DNA of 38,883 nucleotides from an uncultured Isosphaeraceae bacterium (GCA_937858365.1 CALLYK010000564.1:1-38883); one strand, 5' to 3'. Positions 1 through 9,029 are shown, counted from the stretch's first letter. Notes: generated by a model not told the origin, from the letters alone. Made by a program: numbers and translations.

Positions 1-53
1 GACTTTTTGGCGTTGTTTTGATTGGCTTTGACCGATTTTTCTGTGGTTGCCAT
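1..53 (-). CDS. 5' end of a small hypothetical protein (partial, runs off the window)
   Basis: An ATG at 53 on the minus strand opens a frame that stays open to the window edge and reads MATTEKSVKANQNNAKK plus a partial serine codon (TC-). The Lys/Asn-rich start followed by NAKKS resembles the family of short bacterial proteins, common in planctomycetes, that begin with an ANxxNAxKSTGPKT-type motif; the STGPKT part would lie outside the window. A well-spaced promoter lies 40-68 bases upstream (93-121), which supports the start, although there is no strong ribosome binding site. No function is known for this family. Only 17 codons are visible, so the family call is an inference. Confidence 0.55.
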   Translation of the reverse strand, partial: MATTEKSVKANQNNAKK

Positions 54-92
54 GATGAGAGTTCCAGGTGGGGAATTTTGCACACTAGGGTG

Positions 93-121
93 ATTTTACG
101 GGATGAAGTCATGTTAGTCAA
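93..121 (-). promoter_or_regulatory. Sigma-70-type promoter for the edge-truncated gene
   Basis: On the minus strand a -35 box TTGACT (121-116) is separated by exactly 17 bases from a -10 box TAAAAT (98-93). Transcription would start near 86, leaving a leader of about 33 bases before the ATG at 53. The segment is AT-rich against a GC-rich background. Confidence 0.55.
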
Positions 122-178
122 GATGGGGGCTTGGGGAATTCTCGGAATGATTGAGCAGGGTGTGATCAGGTCCTTGTC

Positions 179-210
179 CCCAACGGGGCCCACTTGTGTG
201 CCCCGTTGGG
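179..210 (-). terminator. Hairpin, likely terminator of the metalloprotease gene
   Basis: A perfect 11-bp inverted repeat (CCCAACGGGGC at 179-189, its complement at 200-210) with a 10-base loop lies 109 bases past the metalloprotease stop and before the next promoter at 93-121. It lacks a clear U-tract, so it may be an end-of-transcript structure rather than a classical intrinsic terminator. Confidence 0.45.
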
Positions 211-318
211 TCGGGGTCCCATCGCCGATTCGACCGCGTCCGTTGGTCAACCCCTTCGTGAAACGCTCTCGATCGTTTCTTCGAGCAACTCGTAGCCGAT
301 CTCGCTCGCCGATCGGTT

Positions 319-1734
319 TCATGGGGCCTGGTGCGTCGATGGATGTTGGACCGGCCCAGGGACCGCGGGGGCCTTTCGTGCTTCGATCATGGCCGAGAGG
401 GCGTCTCTCGCGGCGATGAGTCGTCCCAACGCCAGGTGCTCGATCGCGACCGCGTCCCGTCCCGCCGCGACCGTCTCCAGCGTTGCGTACTCGGCGAGGT
501 GTTCGATCGCGCGGAGCACCGGCGAACGGGGCGGGATGCGGACGATCCCCCGTCCAGGAGTCCAAAGATGGCCGCCGCCGTCCACGTCGACACCCCCCAA
601 CACGAGGCCGACTTGATCAATCCGGCGCCGTTGGCGGACCACGACCGAGACCGTCGCCTCGTGGTTGCGCGCGTCGATGGATTGCACCGTGATACTCACG
701 TATTCAGAGGAAATGTTGAGCTTGTCGCCGTCTTCGAACGATTCCCCCTCGCGGAGGTCGGCGCGGGGCCCAGTCACCAGGGCGGGCTGGGCGACGAAGA
801 TTTCGGAACAAGGGCGGCCGTCTCCAGGGTGGGTGCCCCGGCGATGCACCAAAACGCAGTGAGCGGGTATCGCGGCGTCCCAAGCCTCTTTCGCCCGATA
901 TTCGATGGAGTAGGTCTGGCCGTGGACTTGGAGTTCCGCCGCCAACCAGCCGGACAGGTCGCGTCGGTGGAGCGGCCTGAGCTTGAAGAAGGCGCTTCCG
1001 GTCGCTGTGAAGACTCGCGTTGGGTCGAGCCAGCCCACGAGGTCCATGTTCACCGCGTTCAGGCCCGGCCCGAACGTGAAGTACTTCGAGCCCGGCGGCG
1101 TGTTCGTCCCGGACGTGTCGCGATAAACCGTGTAGGCGCTCATGATGTCCCATAAGTCGCCGTATTCGGCCGTCGACCCGACACGTCGGGAGTGGTTCAA
1201 CCCGAGTCCGTGACCGACCTCGTGCGCGACCCCGGTCAGGTCGATCGTGAAAGCGGTGTTGCCGTTGGACGGGTCCCAGTTGAGGACGACCCCGTCTGGG
1301 CTGCCGAAGTAGTCCACCGGCTGATTGAAGACGTAAACGACCACGTCGAACCCGGTCAGGTCGTACTGATTGACCGCCGCCGCGTCGCGTCCCCATTCCT
1401 TGATCTTGGCACGACGCACGCCATTGGCGTACACGTTCGCTTGGTCCTCAGCCTCTTTCTTGCCGAGACCCGCGGCAAGTCCTTCCTTCAACTTCTCGTC
1501 CCTGGCCTTGGTCCAGACGTCCATCAAGTCTTGGTTGGTGTGACCATAATCGACCCAGTCGAAGACCTTGCTCGGGCCCAGGTCGATCTGGCCGTGCGAC
1601 ATCTCGTCGTAGTAGTCGACGAGGTTGCGGGTGCCTCGCCCCGCGTTCGTGAACAATTGCTCGGCGTAGTTCTTGGTCGGCAAGTCCGGCGCCCCGGTCA
1701 TCCGGAGTAGCAAGACGGCGAGTCGTTTGATCAT
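319..1734 (-). CDS. Zinc metalloprotease, M6/gluzincin-like, without a signal peptide
   Basis: A 471-residue protein with the zinc-protease signature HEVGHGLGLNH (H171, E172, H175, H181), the HExxHxxxxxH pattern of metzincin/M6-type peptidases, followed by DIMSAY as a possible Met-turn. The N-terminal part (VDYYDEMSHGQIDL, then VFDWVDYG) resembles the YWxxxSYGQxDL segment of M6 'immune inhibitor A'-like proteases. I chose the start at 1734 because GGAAGG lies about 9 bases upstream; an in-frame ATG at 1776 has no such site. The N-terminus MIKRLAVLLLRMTG reads as the first strand of the catalytic domain, so I see no secretion signal, which is unusual for this family. The C-terminal ~150 residues are not recognised. 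The gene stands alone, divergent from parA. Confidence 0.8.
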   Translation of the reverse strand: MIKRLAVLLLRMTGAPDLPTKNYAEQLFTNAGRGTRNLVDYYDEMSHGQIDLGPSKVFDWVDYGHTNQDLMDVWTKARDEKLKEGLAAGLGKKEAEDQANVYANGVRRAKIKEWGRDAAAVNQYDLTGFDVVVYVFNQPVDYFGSPDGVVLNWDPSNGNTAFTIDLTGVAHEVGHGLGLNHSRRVGSTAEYGDLWDIMSAYTVYRDTSGTNTPPGSKYFTFGPGLNAVNMDLVGWLDPTRVFTATGSAFFKLRPLHRRDLSGWLAAELQVHGQTYSIEYRAKEAWDAAIPAHCVLVHRRGTHPGDGRPCSEIFVAQPALVTGPRADLREGESFEDGDKLNISSEYVSITVQSIDARNHEATVSVVVRQRRRIDQVGLVLGGVDVDGGGHLWTPGRGIVRIPPRSPVLRAIEHLAEYATLETVAAGRDAVAIEHLALGRLIAARDALSAMIEARKAPAVPGPVQHPSTHQAP

Positions 1735-1945
1735 GAGGTTGACCTTCCGAATGGGGCCCAGGGGGCCTCGAGCCACACGAACGCGTGGTTGCTCACGAAC
1801 ACGAGGACCCGCGATCGCGAGACGGCGGGTTCGGTTGGGCCCGATCTGGTCCGCAAGAGCATAGACGCGATGGGCCCTGGGAATGAGTCGTTGCGCGGCG
1901 CCGATGTGCCGTTGAGGTTCCTCTTCGCGCCGATTGTGGTTCGGT

Positions 1946-1951
1946 TACAAT
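1946..1951 (+). promoter_or_regulatory. Possible -10 element upstream of parA
   Basis: TACAAT lies 62 bases before the parA start in an otherwise GC-rich gap. The segment 17 bases upstream is a poor match to a -35 box, so this is a weak candidate. Confidence 0.25.
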
Positions 1952-2013
1952 CCCAGCCGATTGCCCGGGTCTCGCGCCTCCAGTCCGGGGCCAGTCCGCG
2001 AGGGAGTGCCACA

Positions 2014-2868
2014 ATGCGACGGATCGCAGTCTTGAACCAAAAAGGCGGCGTCGGCAAAACGACCACGACGGTCAACCTCGGGGCCGCGCTGGCCAACGAG
2101 GGCCACAAGACGCTCGTCATCGACCTGGACCCACAGGCGCACGCGACGTTGCACCTGGGCCTCATGCCGGGCCGGTCGGGGCCGTCGATTTATGATGTCC
2201 TCACGCAAAACAAGCCGATGGCGGAGGTGCGCCGTGAGGTCGCCGAAGACCTGCACGTCGCCGGCAGCCACATCGACCTGGCCGCCGCCGAGGTCGAACT
2301 CATCAACACGGTCGGCCGCGAGATGCTCTTGCGCGACGCCCTCGACGCCGACCCCGAACAATTCGATTACGTCTTGATGGACTGCCCGCCGTCGCTGGGC
2401 ATCCTCACGCTCAACGCCCTATGCGCGGCCAAGGAGGTGCTCATCCCCCTTCAGGCCCACTTCCTCGCCTTGCACGGTCTGTCCAAACTGCTGGAGACGA
2501 CCCACCTGGTCTCCAAGCGCGTGAACCGCGAGTTGAAGGTGGCCGGGGTCGTCCTCTGCTTGTACGACTCCGGAACGCGCCTCGGCTCCGAAGTGATCGA
2601 GGACCTCGGTCAGTATTTCGGCAGCCCCAAACATGCGAATTCGCCCTGGGCCTCGGCCAAGGTCTTTCAAACGAGGGTCCGCCGCAACATCCGACTCGCC
2701 GAGTGCCCCAGTTTCGGTCAGTCGATCTTCCAGTATGCGCCGACGAGCCGCGGGGCCGAAGACTACGCCTCGCTCGCGGGCGAGATCCAAGGGCGAGCGC
2801 CCGCGGCCGTTTGGGCGGGCGAGCCGGCACTGGGAGGCGCGTCCACGCCGGACGCGACCGCCGCTTGA
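2014..2868 (+). CDS. ParA/Soj-type ATPase (MinD superfamily)
   Basis: A 284-residue ParA-family ATPase. It begins MRRIAVLNQKGGVGKTTTTVN, with the deviant Walker A motif KGGVGKTTT at residues 10-18, then IDLDPQAHAT (Walker A') and MDCPPSLGILTLNAL (Walker B), and ends with the family's NIRLAECPSFGQSI and SRGAEDYASLAGEI segments. Such proteins dimerise on DNA with ATP and move chromosomes, plasmids or protein complexes. The ATG at 2014 is preceded by GGGAG with 9-base spacing. No parB gene or parS-like palindrome is seen nearby; the next gene overlaps its stop codon and encodes an RNase H-like protein, so this may be an orphan ParA rather than the chromosomal parAB copy. Confidence 0.9.
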   Translation: MRRIAVLNQKGGVGKTTTTVNLGAALANEGHKTLVIDLDPQAHATLHLGLMPGRSGPSIYDVLTQNKPMAEVRREVAEDLHVAGSHIDLAAAEVELINTVGREMLLRDALDADPEQFDYVLMDCPPSLGILTLNALCAAKEVLIPLQAHFLALHGLSKLLETTHLVSKRVNRELKVAGVVLCLYDSGTRLGSEVIEDLGQYFGSPKHANSPWASAKVFQTRVRRNIRLAECPSFGQSIFQYAPTSRGAEDYASLAGEIQGRAPAAVWAGEPALGGASTPDATAA

Positions 2869-3797
2869 CGCGCTGGGTGGGAATCGACGAGGCGGGCTAC
2901 GGCCCCAACCTCGGCCCACTCGTGATGACGGCCGTGACGGCCGAGTCGCCCGATGATCGCGAACCCGACCTTTGGCGTGACCTCGCCGGTCGAGTCTCCC
3001 GAGTGGGAGGGACCGAGCAGGCGCTTTGGGTCGATGACTCCAAGGCCCTCTTCACGGGACGAACGGGACGGACCCGGCTTGAGGATGCCGCGCTGGCGAC
3101 GATCGCCGCGACCGGCCGTGCCCTGCCAACGAGTCTCAGCGCGCTCTTTGAGGCCGTGGGAGCGGGCTCGCTCGCGGACGTCGAACTCGACCGCTGGCTC
3201 TCGGGCGAATGCGCCTGGAAGGCGCCTCCAAGGTCGACGTATCCCGACATGAGTTGCGATGCCTGGCGTCTGGTCGATCTGCGATCGGTCGTGATCGGCC
3301 CCGAGCGCTTCAACGCGGAATTGAGCGGGGCCGCGTCGAAGGCGGTCGTCCACTTCGGGGCCTTCGCTCGGCTCCTGCGATTTCATTGGGAAACGTCGGG
3401 CCTCGACGTCGCGACGCGCATCCGAGGCGACAAGCACGGCGGCCGGAACTTCTACGCGGGACCGCTCAGTGATGCGCTGGCCGACTCGTGGGTCACGCCC
3501 GAGGTGGAAGGGCCCGACCTCAGCCGCTACACCATCAAGGGTCCAGGCCGCGCGCTCGCGGTCGAGTTCCGCCCCAAGGCCGACTCCCACGACGGCCTCG
3601 TGGCGCTTGCCTCCATCATCAGCAAATTCCTACGCGAAGTTTGGATGGACGAATTCAACGCGTTCTGGCTCAAACATGTTCCCGGCTTGACTCCGTCGGC
3701 GGGATACCCGGTGGATGCCGCGCGGTTCCGCAAGGAGATCGAATCGGCGGCGAAAGAACTTGGGCTCCCCGCCGAGCTTTGGTGGCGCCGGAAGTAG
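2865..3797 (+). CDS. RNase HII-like nuclease, translationally coupled to parA
   Basis: A 310-residue protein opening with WVGIDEAGYGPNLGPLV, which matches the GIDEAGRGPLAGPV active-site segment of RNase HII (Asp8, Glu9). It continues with VDDSKALF (compare DSKKL), RIRGDKHGGRNFY, and KADSHDGLVALASIISK followed by FLRE, which fits the GDxxxxxIAAASIIAKxxRD region. A DEDD-type RNase H fold that cleaves RNA in RNA:DNA hybrids is therefore likely. It is longer than a usual bacterial RNase HII (about 200-260 residues), with extra sequence between motifs. The start is probably the TTG at 2865, which overlaps the parA stop in TTGA; a GTG at 2877 is the alternative. It could be a diverged, planctomycete-restricted branch. 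Confidence 0.72.
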   Translation: MTRWVGIDEAGYGPNLGPLVMTAVTAESPDDREPDLWRDLAGRVSRVGGTEQALWVDDSKALFTGRTGRTRLEDAALATIAATGRALPTSLSALFEAVGAGSLADVELDRWLSGECAWKAPPRSTYPDMSCDAWRLVDLRSVVIGPERFNAELSGAASKAVVHFGAFARLLRFHWETSGLDVATRIRGDKHGGRNFYAGPLSDALADSWVTPEVEGPDLSRYTIKGPGRALAVEFRPKADSHDGLVALASIISKFLREVWMDEFNAFWLKHVPGLTPSAGYPVDAARFRKEIESAAKELGLPAELWWRRK

Positions 3798-3843
3798 GCG
3801 CGTCGATGACCGTTCGGCCCGTTCAAGCTGAATGACCCGCGCA

Positions 3844-4467
3844 TCATCGCGCGCTGGGCCAGAAGAAGATCGTTGCCAGAAGCAGGGCCAGAAGGAAGAC
3901 CCAAAGCCCGATCCAGACCTCCTTGGTCCAGCTTGTCGTCCGTTCCTCCTCGTCGATCACGACCTCGGTGGCGATGATGCCGTCGTCCCAATCCTCGTCG
4001 TCGTCATCCGCGAAGGGCGGGGCCCACGATTGCGCGAGCAAGACGCGGGCATCGGCCAGGAGCGTCCGGGGGACTTGCAGCTTCACGCCCCCGGTGGCGA
4101 CCTGATAGAGCACGCTTTCCGCCATCCGCGCGCCGGCCAGAAAAGTGGGGATGCCCTCGGCCTCGAGGCGCAGACGCGCGGCGTCGGCCGCGATCGGATG
4201 GGGATAGCTTTGAAGCGTGACCCAGTCGAACGGGACGCCCGCGGGCCAAACGGGTTCATCACGCGGCGGTGGTCCCAGCGGGAGGTCGTGCTTGGGACAT
4301 GGCTCGCCCACCGCGATGGGCCAGAAGGTCTCGCAGGTTGGGCAATGGCCCTGCGACTCCAGGTGCTCGCCGCACTCCCGACAAATCGCCCCGTCCGAAT
4401 CACGGGCCTTCAGACACCGAGGACAAAACCGAGGGGCGTCCGTTGGGCCACGGGCTTCTTTCAACAT
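3844..4467 (-). CDS. Zinc-ribbon / DUF2007-like membrane protein
   Basis: A 207-residue protein. The N-terminal ~50 residues hold three Cys pairs (FCPRCLK, CRECGE, CPTCE) plus a further CPKH, as in treble zinc ribbons. Residues ~85-150 (AADAARLRLEAEGIPTFLAG ... GGVKLQVPRTLLADARVLL) match the DUF2007 'putative signal-transducing' domain, related to the PII-like fold. An acidic stretch (ADDDDEDWDD) leads to one C-terminal transmembrane helix (IGLWVFLLALLLATIFFW). The start at 4467 has GGGAG 9 bases upstream; an in-frame ATG at 4512 has no such site and codes through it. The gene is convergent with the RNase H-like gene. The biochemical role is unknown. Confidence 0.75.
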   Translation of the reverse strand: MLKEARGPTDAPRFCPRCLKARDSDGAICRECGEHLESQGHCPTCETFWPIAVGEPCPKHDLPLGPPPRDEPVWPAGVPFDWVTLQSYPHPIAADAARLRLEAEGIPTFLAGARMAESVLYQVATGGVKLQVPRTLLADARVLLAQSWAPPFADDDDEDWDDGIIATEVVIDEEERTTSWTKEVWIGLWVFLLALLLATIFFWPSAR

Positions 4468-4788
4468 CGGGCACCACTCCCAAGGCCATCGCCAAGGCCG
4501 TTGGAGCATCATACGGGACGGGACCAGAAACCGGGAGCCCGGACCGAATGGGGCCCCCGCGAGCGGTCTTCCGGTCTTGCCCCAACCCGATGTCGAGTTC
4601 GTGGTGGGCGCTCCCTAGGACCGACATCGAGAGTTCATCATTGTTAACTACCATGATCTTCATATTCAACATGACTTCACTCGCGGGGCAGGGGACCGAA
4701 CGAATGACGAGACCCGGGTCCACCGGCCGTTGGTCGGGCAAGGCCTGGCCACTCGGAGGCCGGCACGGGAGTGGGCCATCGCGTGGGC
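4468..4788. other. Intergenic region upstream of the DUF2007 gene
   Basis: Besides the promoter candidate at 4641-4669, this 321-base gap holds only short GC-rich inverted repeats just past the DUF1559 stop (about 4742-4780). These could end the DUF1559 transcript but have no U-tract. I see no gene. Confidence 0.4.
4641..4669 (-). promoter_or_regulatory. Candidate promoter for the DUF2007 gene
   Basis: On the minus strand TTGAAT (4669-4664), a 17-base spacer and TAACAA (4646-4641) form a sigma-70-like pair in the only AT-rich patch of the gap, about 175 bases before the start at 4467. Confidence 0.35.
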
Positions 4789-5820
4789 TCAATAGGCGTC
4801 GCCGCTGATGACTTCACCGCCGGCGATGGTCCCCAAGGAGCGCCAGGTCGGGCCGTTGATCGTGTCCTTGAGGAACTTCACACTGCCGTCCCCCATGAGC
4901 ACGTTCACGCCGCTCGGGTGGTAACTCCGGGCGGTGATCGCGGCGAAGGTCGGACCGCCTTCTTCCTCGCGCTGGGCGATCAGGTCAATGTCCGCGTACG
5001 CGATGCCGCCGAACGCGCCGGGGGTCTTCCGGTTCGGGGTCCATGCGGTGGTGAACCCGGACTGGTTGACGTTGCCGTCTTCCCATTCGGCGTGTCCGGC
5101 GTCGGGCTTGATCTCTCCGGAGCAGGTCGTGTACTGGGCGATCGTCGCCGGGTTCGCCGATGTGTCGGGCCGAGGCGGGCCGCTCACGGGCTGAAAGAGC
5201 AGACCGGAACATTTGCGAAGATACGGGAATCGGCTTTTGACCTCGGCAACGAAGAGGGTTTGACTCATGCCGTCGGTCAGTTCGGCGAACCGTACGGAGA
5301 CATTGGTGCGGAAGGGAGATTGCGGCGGCACCGACGAGACGCGTCCGCCCCAGACGTACCAGTCGCCCCGATTCACGCCGTAATTCGTGTTGGCCCGGTT
5401 TACGCCATCATCGACGAATATGGTCCTGTTCAAGGGGTCGGATGGGCAGAGGAACGTGCTTGTGAGCAGGCCCATCGCCGTGATGTTCGCTTCGTGCTCG
5501 TTGGGCAGAAGGAAGTTGCAGGAGTTGAAACCGTTTTGGCCTTCGAGTTGGGGCAGGATGCGTGCCAAGGGGCCCCAACCGCCGAAGACGGGCGAGTTCC
5601 CAGGCCCCCAAGTGACGATGCACGCGACCGGCAAGACCGAGTGGCCACTCTCGTAGTTGTGCAGGGCCAGACCGATTTGCTTGAGGTTGTTGGTACACTG
5701 AATGCGTCGAGCGGCCTCGCGTGCTTGTTGCACGGCCGGCAGTAAGAGGGCGATCAGCACGCCAATGATGGCGATGACGACCAGGAGTTCGATCAACGTG
5801 AAGCCGTGCTTCTTGCTCAT
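4789..5820 (-). CDS. DUF1559 pseudopilin-like secreted protein
   Basis: A 343-residue protein with a type IV prepilin N-terminus ([22 protein letters not shown]), so cleavage and methylation at Phe7 by a prepilin peptidase is expected. It continues directly into the DUF1559 (SBP_bac_10-like) domain with [20 protein letters not shown]. The C-terminus carries the family's H-x9-DG motif ([17 protein letters not shown]). This family is greatly expanded in planctomycetes and its function is unknown. The start at 5820 follows GAGG with suitable spacing; the frame is open further upstream, but that part lacks family features. The gene is divergent from the sensor kinase and has no pilus genes beside it. 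Confidence 0.92.
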   Translation of the reverse strand: MSKKHGFTLIELLVVIAIIGVLIALLLPAVQQAREAARRIQCTNNLKQIGLALHNYESGHSVLPVACIVTWGPGNSPVFGGWGPLARILPQLEGQNGFNSCNFLLPNEHEANITAMGLLTSTFLCPSDPLNRTIFVDDGVNRANTNYGVNRGDWYVWGGRVSSVPPQSPFRTNVSVRFAELTDGMSQTLFVAEVKSRFPYLRKCSGLLFQPVSGPPRPDTSANPATIAQYTTCSGEIKPDAGHAEWEDGNVNQSGFTTAWTPNRKTPGAFGGIAYADIDLIAQREEEGGPTFAAITARSYHPSGVNVLMGDGSVKFLKDTINGPTWRSLGTIAGGEVISGDAY

Positions 5821-6026
5821 GGGACGGACCTCGGGCGAGAGGGACAATGGGCCCGTGCCGCAACTCCTCGGCAAAGGCGATGCCGCGCGACCTTGGCGAC
5901 GTATCATGATGCTTGACATTGGTTTGCGTTCCTCACCGTGAGGACCCGACCGTCGTCGACGGCGGTTTTCTCGCCGGGATCGGCGTTTTCTTGTCCACGC
6001 GGGCCCAATCCAACCGGGACCTTCCT

Positions 6027-7409
6027 TTGCGGTTATCGCTCCGAAATCAGGTCTTGGTCCCGCTCCTCGCCATCCAGGCGCTGACCGTCTGCGCCATCAC
6101 GGCCGCCACCGCGACCCTGGCCGCGCGCCGGGGCGAGCGCGAAGTGATCGACCGCTTGAACGGTGTCGTCGACGCCCTCGGCCACGCCAATTTCCCTTAC
6201 ACGGCGAGCGTCCTCGCCAGGATGCACGGCCTCTCGGGCGCCGAGTTCGTCGCTTACGGGAACGATGGGCGGGCCCTTGATGCGAGCTTCACGGGCCTCA
6301 AAGGGCCGCTGCCGGCTTTCTCCTCCATCCCGCCGACGGCCCGACTGGACTCTCTCGGGCGGGCCCCCAAGGTCGAGTTGGATGGCGTCCGTTACTTCGC
6401 CGTCCCGATCAGGCCGCCCACCGGCCAGCGCGGGACGCCGCTGTTGGTCCTCTACCCTGAGACCAGTTGGCAACAGGTACGACGCGAGGCGGCGACATCT
6501 CCGCTGCTTCTCGGCGGGGCGTCACTGCCTCTCATGGCGTTGGTCACGAGCTGGACCGCTCACCGTATCAGCCGCCGGATTGGGGCGGTGAATCGACAAG
6601 TCGCCCGGATCGCGGCGGGAGACTTCGCCGGTCTCGACACCTGCCCCGAGGGGGACGAGATCGCGGACCTCATTGGCTCGATCAACGCGATGTGCGCTCA
6701 GTTGCGCGAGATGAGCCGGACCATTCAGCGATCGGAGCGCACGCGCCTCCTGGCCCAGTTCGCGGCGGGCTTGGCCCATCAAATGCGAAACGCCCTCACC
6801 GGGGCGCGCCTGAGCATCCAGTTGCACGCTCGGCGATGCCTGGGCCCAAGCGACGAGAAGAGCCTGGAAGTCGCGCTCCGGCAGATCACCGTGACCGAGG
6901 AGCAAGTCCGAGGTCTCCTCTCTCTCGGCCGCGTTGAGCGGCAGCCAAAGAACGCGTGCGACCTCATGGTCCTCGTGCGCGAGATCGCGGTCCTTGTCGG
7001 CCCGGCGTGCGAGCACGCCAAGGTCGCCCTGCACGTTCGCGGTGAGGAAGGCGCCCCGACCGTGCCGGCCGAGGAGGCGGGACTGCGGGCCGCCGTGCTG
7101 AACTTGACCCTGAACGCGATTGAGGCGGCGGGTCGCGGGGGCGAGGTCCGACTCGAACTCCTGCGTGAGGGGGAGGCGGTCGTCATCGTCGTGAGCGACA
7201 CGGGCCCAGGGCCGCCCGCCGGCCTCGCCGAGTCCCTCTTCGAGCCCTTTGCGACGAGCAAGCCGGAGGGCGTCGGTCTGGGCCTGGCCATCGCCCGCGA
7301 AGTCGCGGAACGGCACGGCGGCAAACTGACCTGGACTCGCGAGGCGGGTGAGACCCGGTTCCGTCTCGAGGTCCCACAAGTCCGTGAACACGAGAGGGGG
7401 CCCGCATGA
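6027..7409 (+). CDS. Membrane sensor histidine kinase (NtrB-like)
   Basis: About 460 residues. A first transmembrane helix ([16 protein letters not shown]) is followed by a ~140-residue extracytoplasmic sensor region, a second helix ([17 protein letters not shown]), a HAMP linker and the H-box [12 protein letters not shown] with phospho-acceptor His251. The ATP-binding domain has [10 protein letters not shown] (N box), VSDTGPGPP (G1) and [18 protein letters not shown] (G2). The start is uncertain: I prefer TTG at 6027 because GGGA lies about 9 bases upstream and it gives MRLSLRNQ, but the frame is open back to a TTG at 5913. Its stop overlaps the regulator's start (ATGA), so the two form a two-component system. 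The stimulus is unknown. Confidence 0.88.
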   Translation: MRLSLRNQVLVPLLAIQALTVCAITAATATLAARRGEREVIDRLNGVVDALGHANFPYTASVLARMHGLSGAEFVAYGNDGRALDASFTGLKGPLPAFSSIPPTARLDSLGRAPKVELDGVRYFAVPIRPPTGQRGTPLLVLYPETSWQQVRREAATSPLLLGGASLPLMALVTSWTAHRISRRIGAVNRQVARIAAGDFAGLDTCPEGDEIADLIGSINAMCAQLREMSRTIQRSERTRLLAQFAAGLAHQMRNALTGARLSIQLHARRCLGPSDEKSLEVALRQITVTEEQVRGLLSLGRVERQPKNACDLMVLVREIAVLVGPACEHAKVALHVRGEEGAPTVPAEEAGLRAAVLNLTLNAIEAAGRGGEVRLELLREGEAVVIVVSDTGPGPPAGLAESLFEPFATSKPEGVGLGLAIAREVAERHGGKLTWTREAGETRFRLEVPQVREHERGPA

Positions 7410-8812
7410 GTCGCATCCTGATCGTCGACGACGAGGCCGGCATCTGCTGGGCCTTCCGCGAGTACCTCACCGACGAGGGGCACCAGGTGGCCGTCGCCGC
7501 TTCCGCCGAGGAGGGCTTGAAGCTCGCCGAGACTGGGCCGCTCGATGCCGTCGTGCTCGATGTTCGCCTGCCCGGTATCGACGGGATCTCGGCCATCCCG
7601 GAGTTCCAGCGCCGGATCGGCCCAGCGCCGATCGTGGTCATCACCGCCTTCGGCAACCTGGACACGGCCGTCCGAGCGATGGAGGGGGGCGCGTTCGACT
7701 ACCTCGTCAAGCCGTTCGACCTCGACCAGGCGGCGACCGTGGTGAAGCGTGCCTTGGAGAAGCGACCCGCCGCCGGACGCGCCGACGGGCCCCCAACGGC
7801 CGCCGGGGCAGGGCCCCTCATCGGCTCGTCGCCCGCGATGCAGGCCCTTTTCAAGAGCATCGCGTTGGTGGCGCCGACCGACGTTCCCGTGCTCGTGACG
7901 GGTGAGAGCGGCACCGGCAAGGAACTGGTCGCGCGGGCCATCCACCAGCACGGCGCTCGTCGGGGCGGTCCGTTCGTGCCGATCTGTCTGGCCGCCCTCA
8001 GCCCCGGCCTGATCGAACGGGAGCTCTTCGGGCACCTGAAAGGCTCATTCACCGGGGCCGTTCAAGACCGCAAGGGCCTTCTCGAACTGGCGACCGGCGG
8101 GACCGTGCTCCTGGACGAAATCGGCGACGTGCCGCCCAGCCTCCAAGTGAAGCTCCTGAGGGCCCTGGAGCATCGCGAAGTCACGCCCGTCGGCGACGCT
8201 CGCCCCAGGCCTACCGACATCCGCGTCGTCGCCGCGACGAACCGGCCCCTCACGGAGCTGATGGCCACCGGCCAGTTTCGCGAAGACCTCTTCTTCCGCC
8301 TGAGCGTCTTCCCCATCCATCTCCCGCCGCTCCGCGACCGGCGCGAGGACGTCCCCGCCCTAGCCGATCACTTCCTCAAGCAGACCCGCCTTCCCGCGGG
8401 GGCCGACACTCACCTGACCGCCGACGTGCTGGAAGAACTCGCTTCCCGGCCATGGACCGGAAACGTGCGTGAACTCCGCAACACGATCGAACACGCGGCC
8501 ATCGTGGCCCGAGGCCGGACGATTTGTCGGGAACACCTCCCCAAGCCGGCCGTGGGCCCGTCGGGGACCGCCACCGCCACCCAAGACGCGATCGGCACGC
8601 ACCTGGCCGCTTGGGCCCGACGTGAGACCCATGAGCGTCGCGCCCAAGGCGGCGAGGCCAACCTTCACGAGCGCTTCCTCGCGCTGACCGAGCCCCATCT
8701 CCTCAGGGCCGTCCTCAACGCCTGCCGGAACAACCGGGCCCAGGCCGCCGAAATGCTCGGCATCCACCGCGCGACCCTTCGTCAGAAACTCTCCAAATAT
8801 GGAATTGATTAG
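7406..8812 (+). CDS. NtrC-family sigma-54-dependent response regulator
   Basis: A 468-residue activator with three domains. The receiver domain (residues 1-120) has the acidic pair in IVDDE and phospho-acceptor Asp52 in VVLDVRLPG. The AAA+ domain has Walker A GESGTGKE (166-173), GSFTGA (213-218, the sigma-54-contacting L1 loop, with Ser for the more usual Ala), Walker B LLDEIGD and the NRPL and FFRLSVF segments. The C-terminal Fis-type helix-turn-helix reads NNRAQAAEMLGIHRATLRQKL. It would activate sigma-54 promoters after phosphorylation by the kinase encoded upstream. The four-base overlap implies coupled translation. Target genes cannot be told from the window; I found no convincing -24/-12 promoter nearby. 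Confidence 0.93.
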   Translation: MSRILIVDDEAGICWAFREYLTDEGHQVAVAASAEEGLKLAETGPLDAVVLDVRLPGIDGISAIPEFQRRIGPAPIVVITAFGNLDTAVRAMEGGAFDYLVKPFDLDQAATVVKRALEKRPAAGRADGPPTAAGAGPLIGSSPAMQALFKSIALVAPTDVPVLVTGESGTGKELVARAIHQHGARRGGPFVPICLAALSPGLIERELFGHLKGSFTGAVQDRKGLLELATGGTVLLDEIGDVPPSLQVKLLRALEHREVTPVGDARPRPTDIRVVAATNRPLTELMATGQFREDLFFRLSVFPIHLPPLRDRREDVPALADHFLKQTRLPAGADTHLTADVLEELASRPWTGNVRELRNTIEHAAIVARGRTICREHLPKPAVGPSGTATATQDAIGTHLAAWARRETHERRAQGGEANLHERFLALTEPHLLRAVLNACRNNRAQAAEMLGIHRATLRQKLSKYGID

Positions 8813-9029
8813 TTTGACGGAATTCATCATGTTCGTTGATGGCGATTTTTCCTATCGACATTCAGCGGGCGCTTCAACCGGCAAGTTCGTCATGATCGCC
8901 CCAGTCTTCCCCTCTCGCGTCGACTCCGACTTGCGGAGGGACCGCCGATGTCGCACGATCGAGTGGTCCGACTGACAAAGGCCCGTACCCGATCGCCCCC
9001 TTCGCGCTTCCAGACACCGCGAGGCCGCC

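Noticed and set aside
18-419. Open frame of 133 codons on the plus strand at the left edge
   Set aside because: It overlaps the metalloprotease end and the terminator-like hairpin, has Arg/Ser/Pro-rich low-complexity content and matches no family.
5931-5943. Short palindrome CCTCACCGTGAGG between the DUF1559 and kinase genes
   Set aside because: Only 5-bp arms; expected by chance in GC-rich DNA.
6779-8035. Long open frame opposite the kinase and response regulator
   Set aside because: It lies antisense to two genes with clear family motifs and its composition is that of a high-GC shadow frame.
8813-9029. Search for a sigma-54 (-24/-12) promoter before the chemoreceptor gene
   Set aside because: No GG-N10-GC pair in a TGGCAC-N5-TTGC-like context was found.
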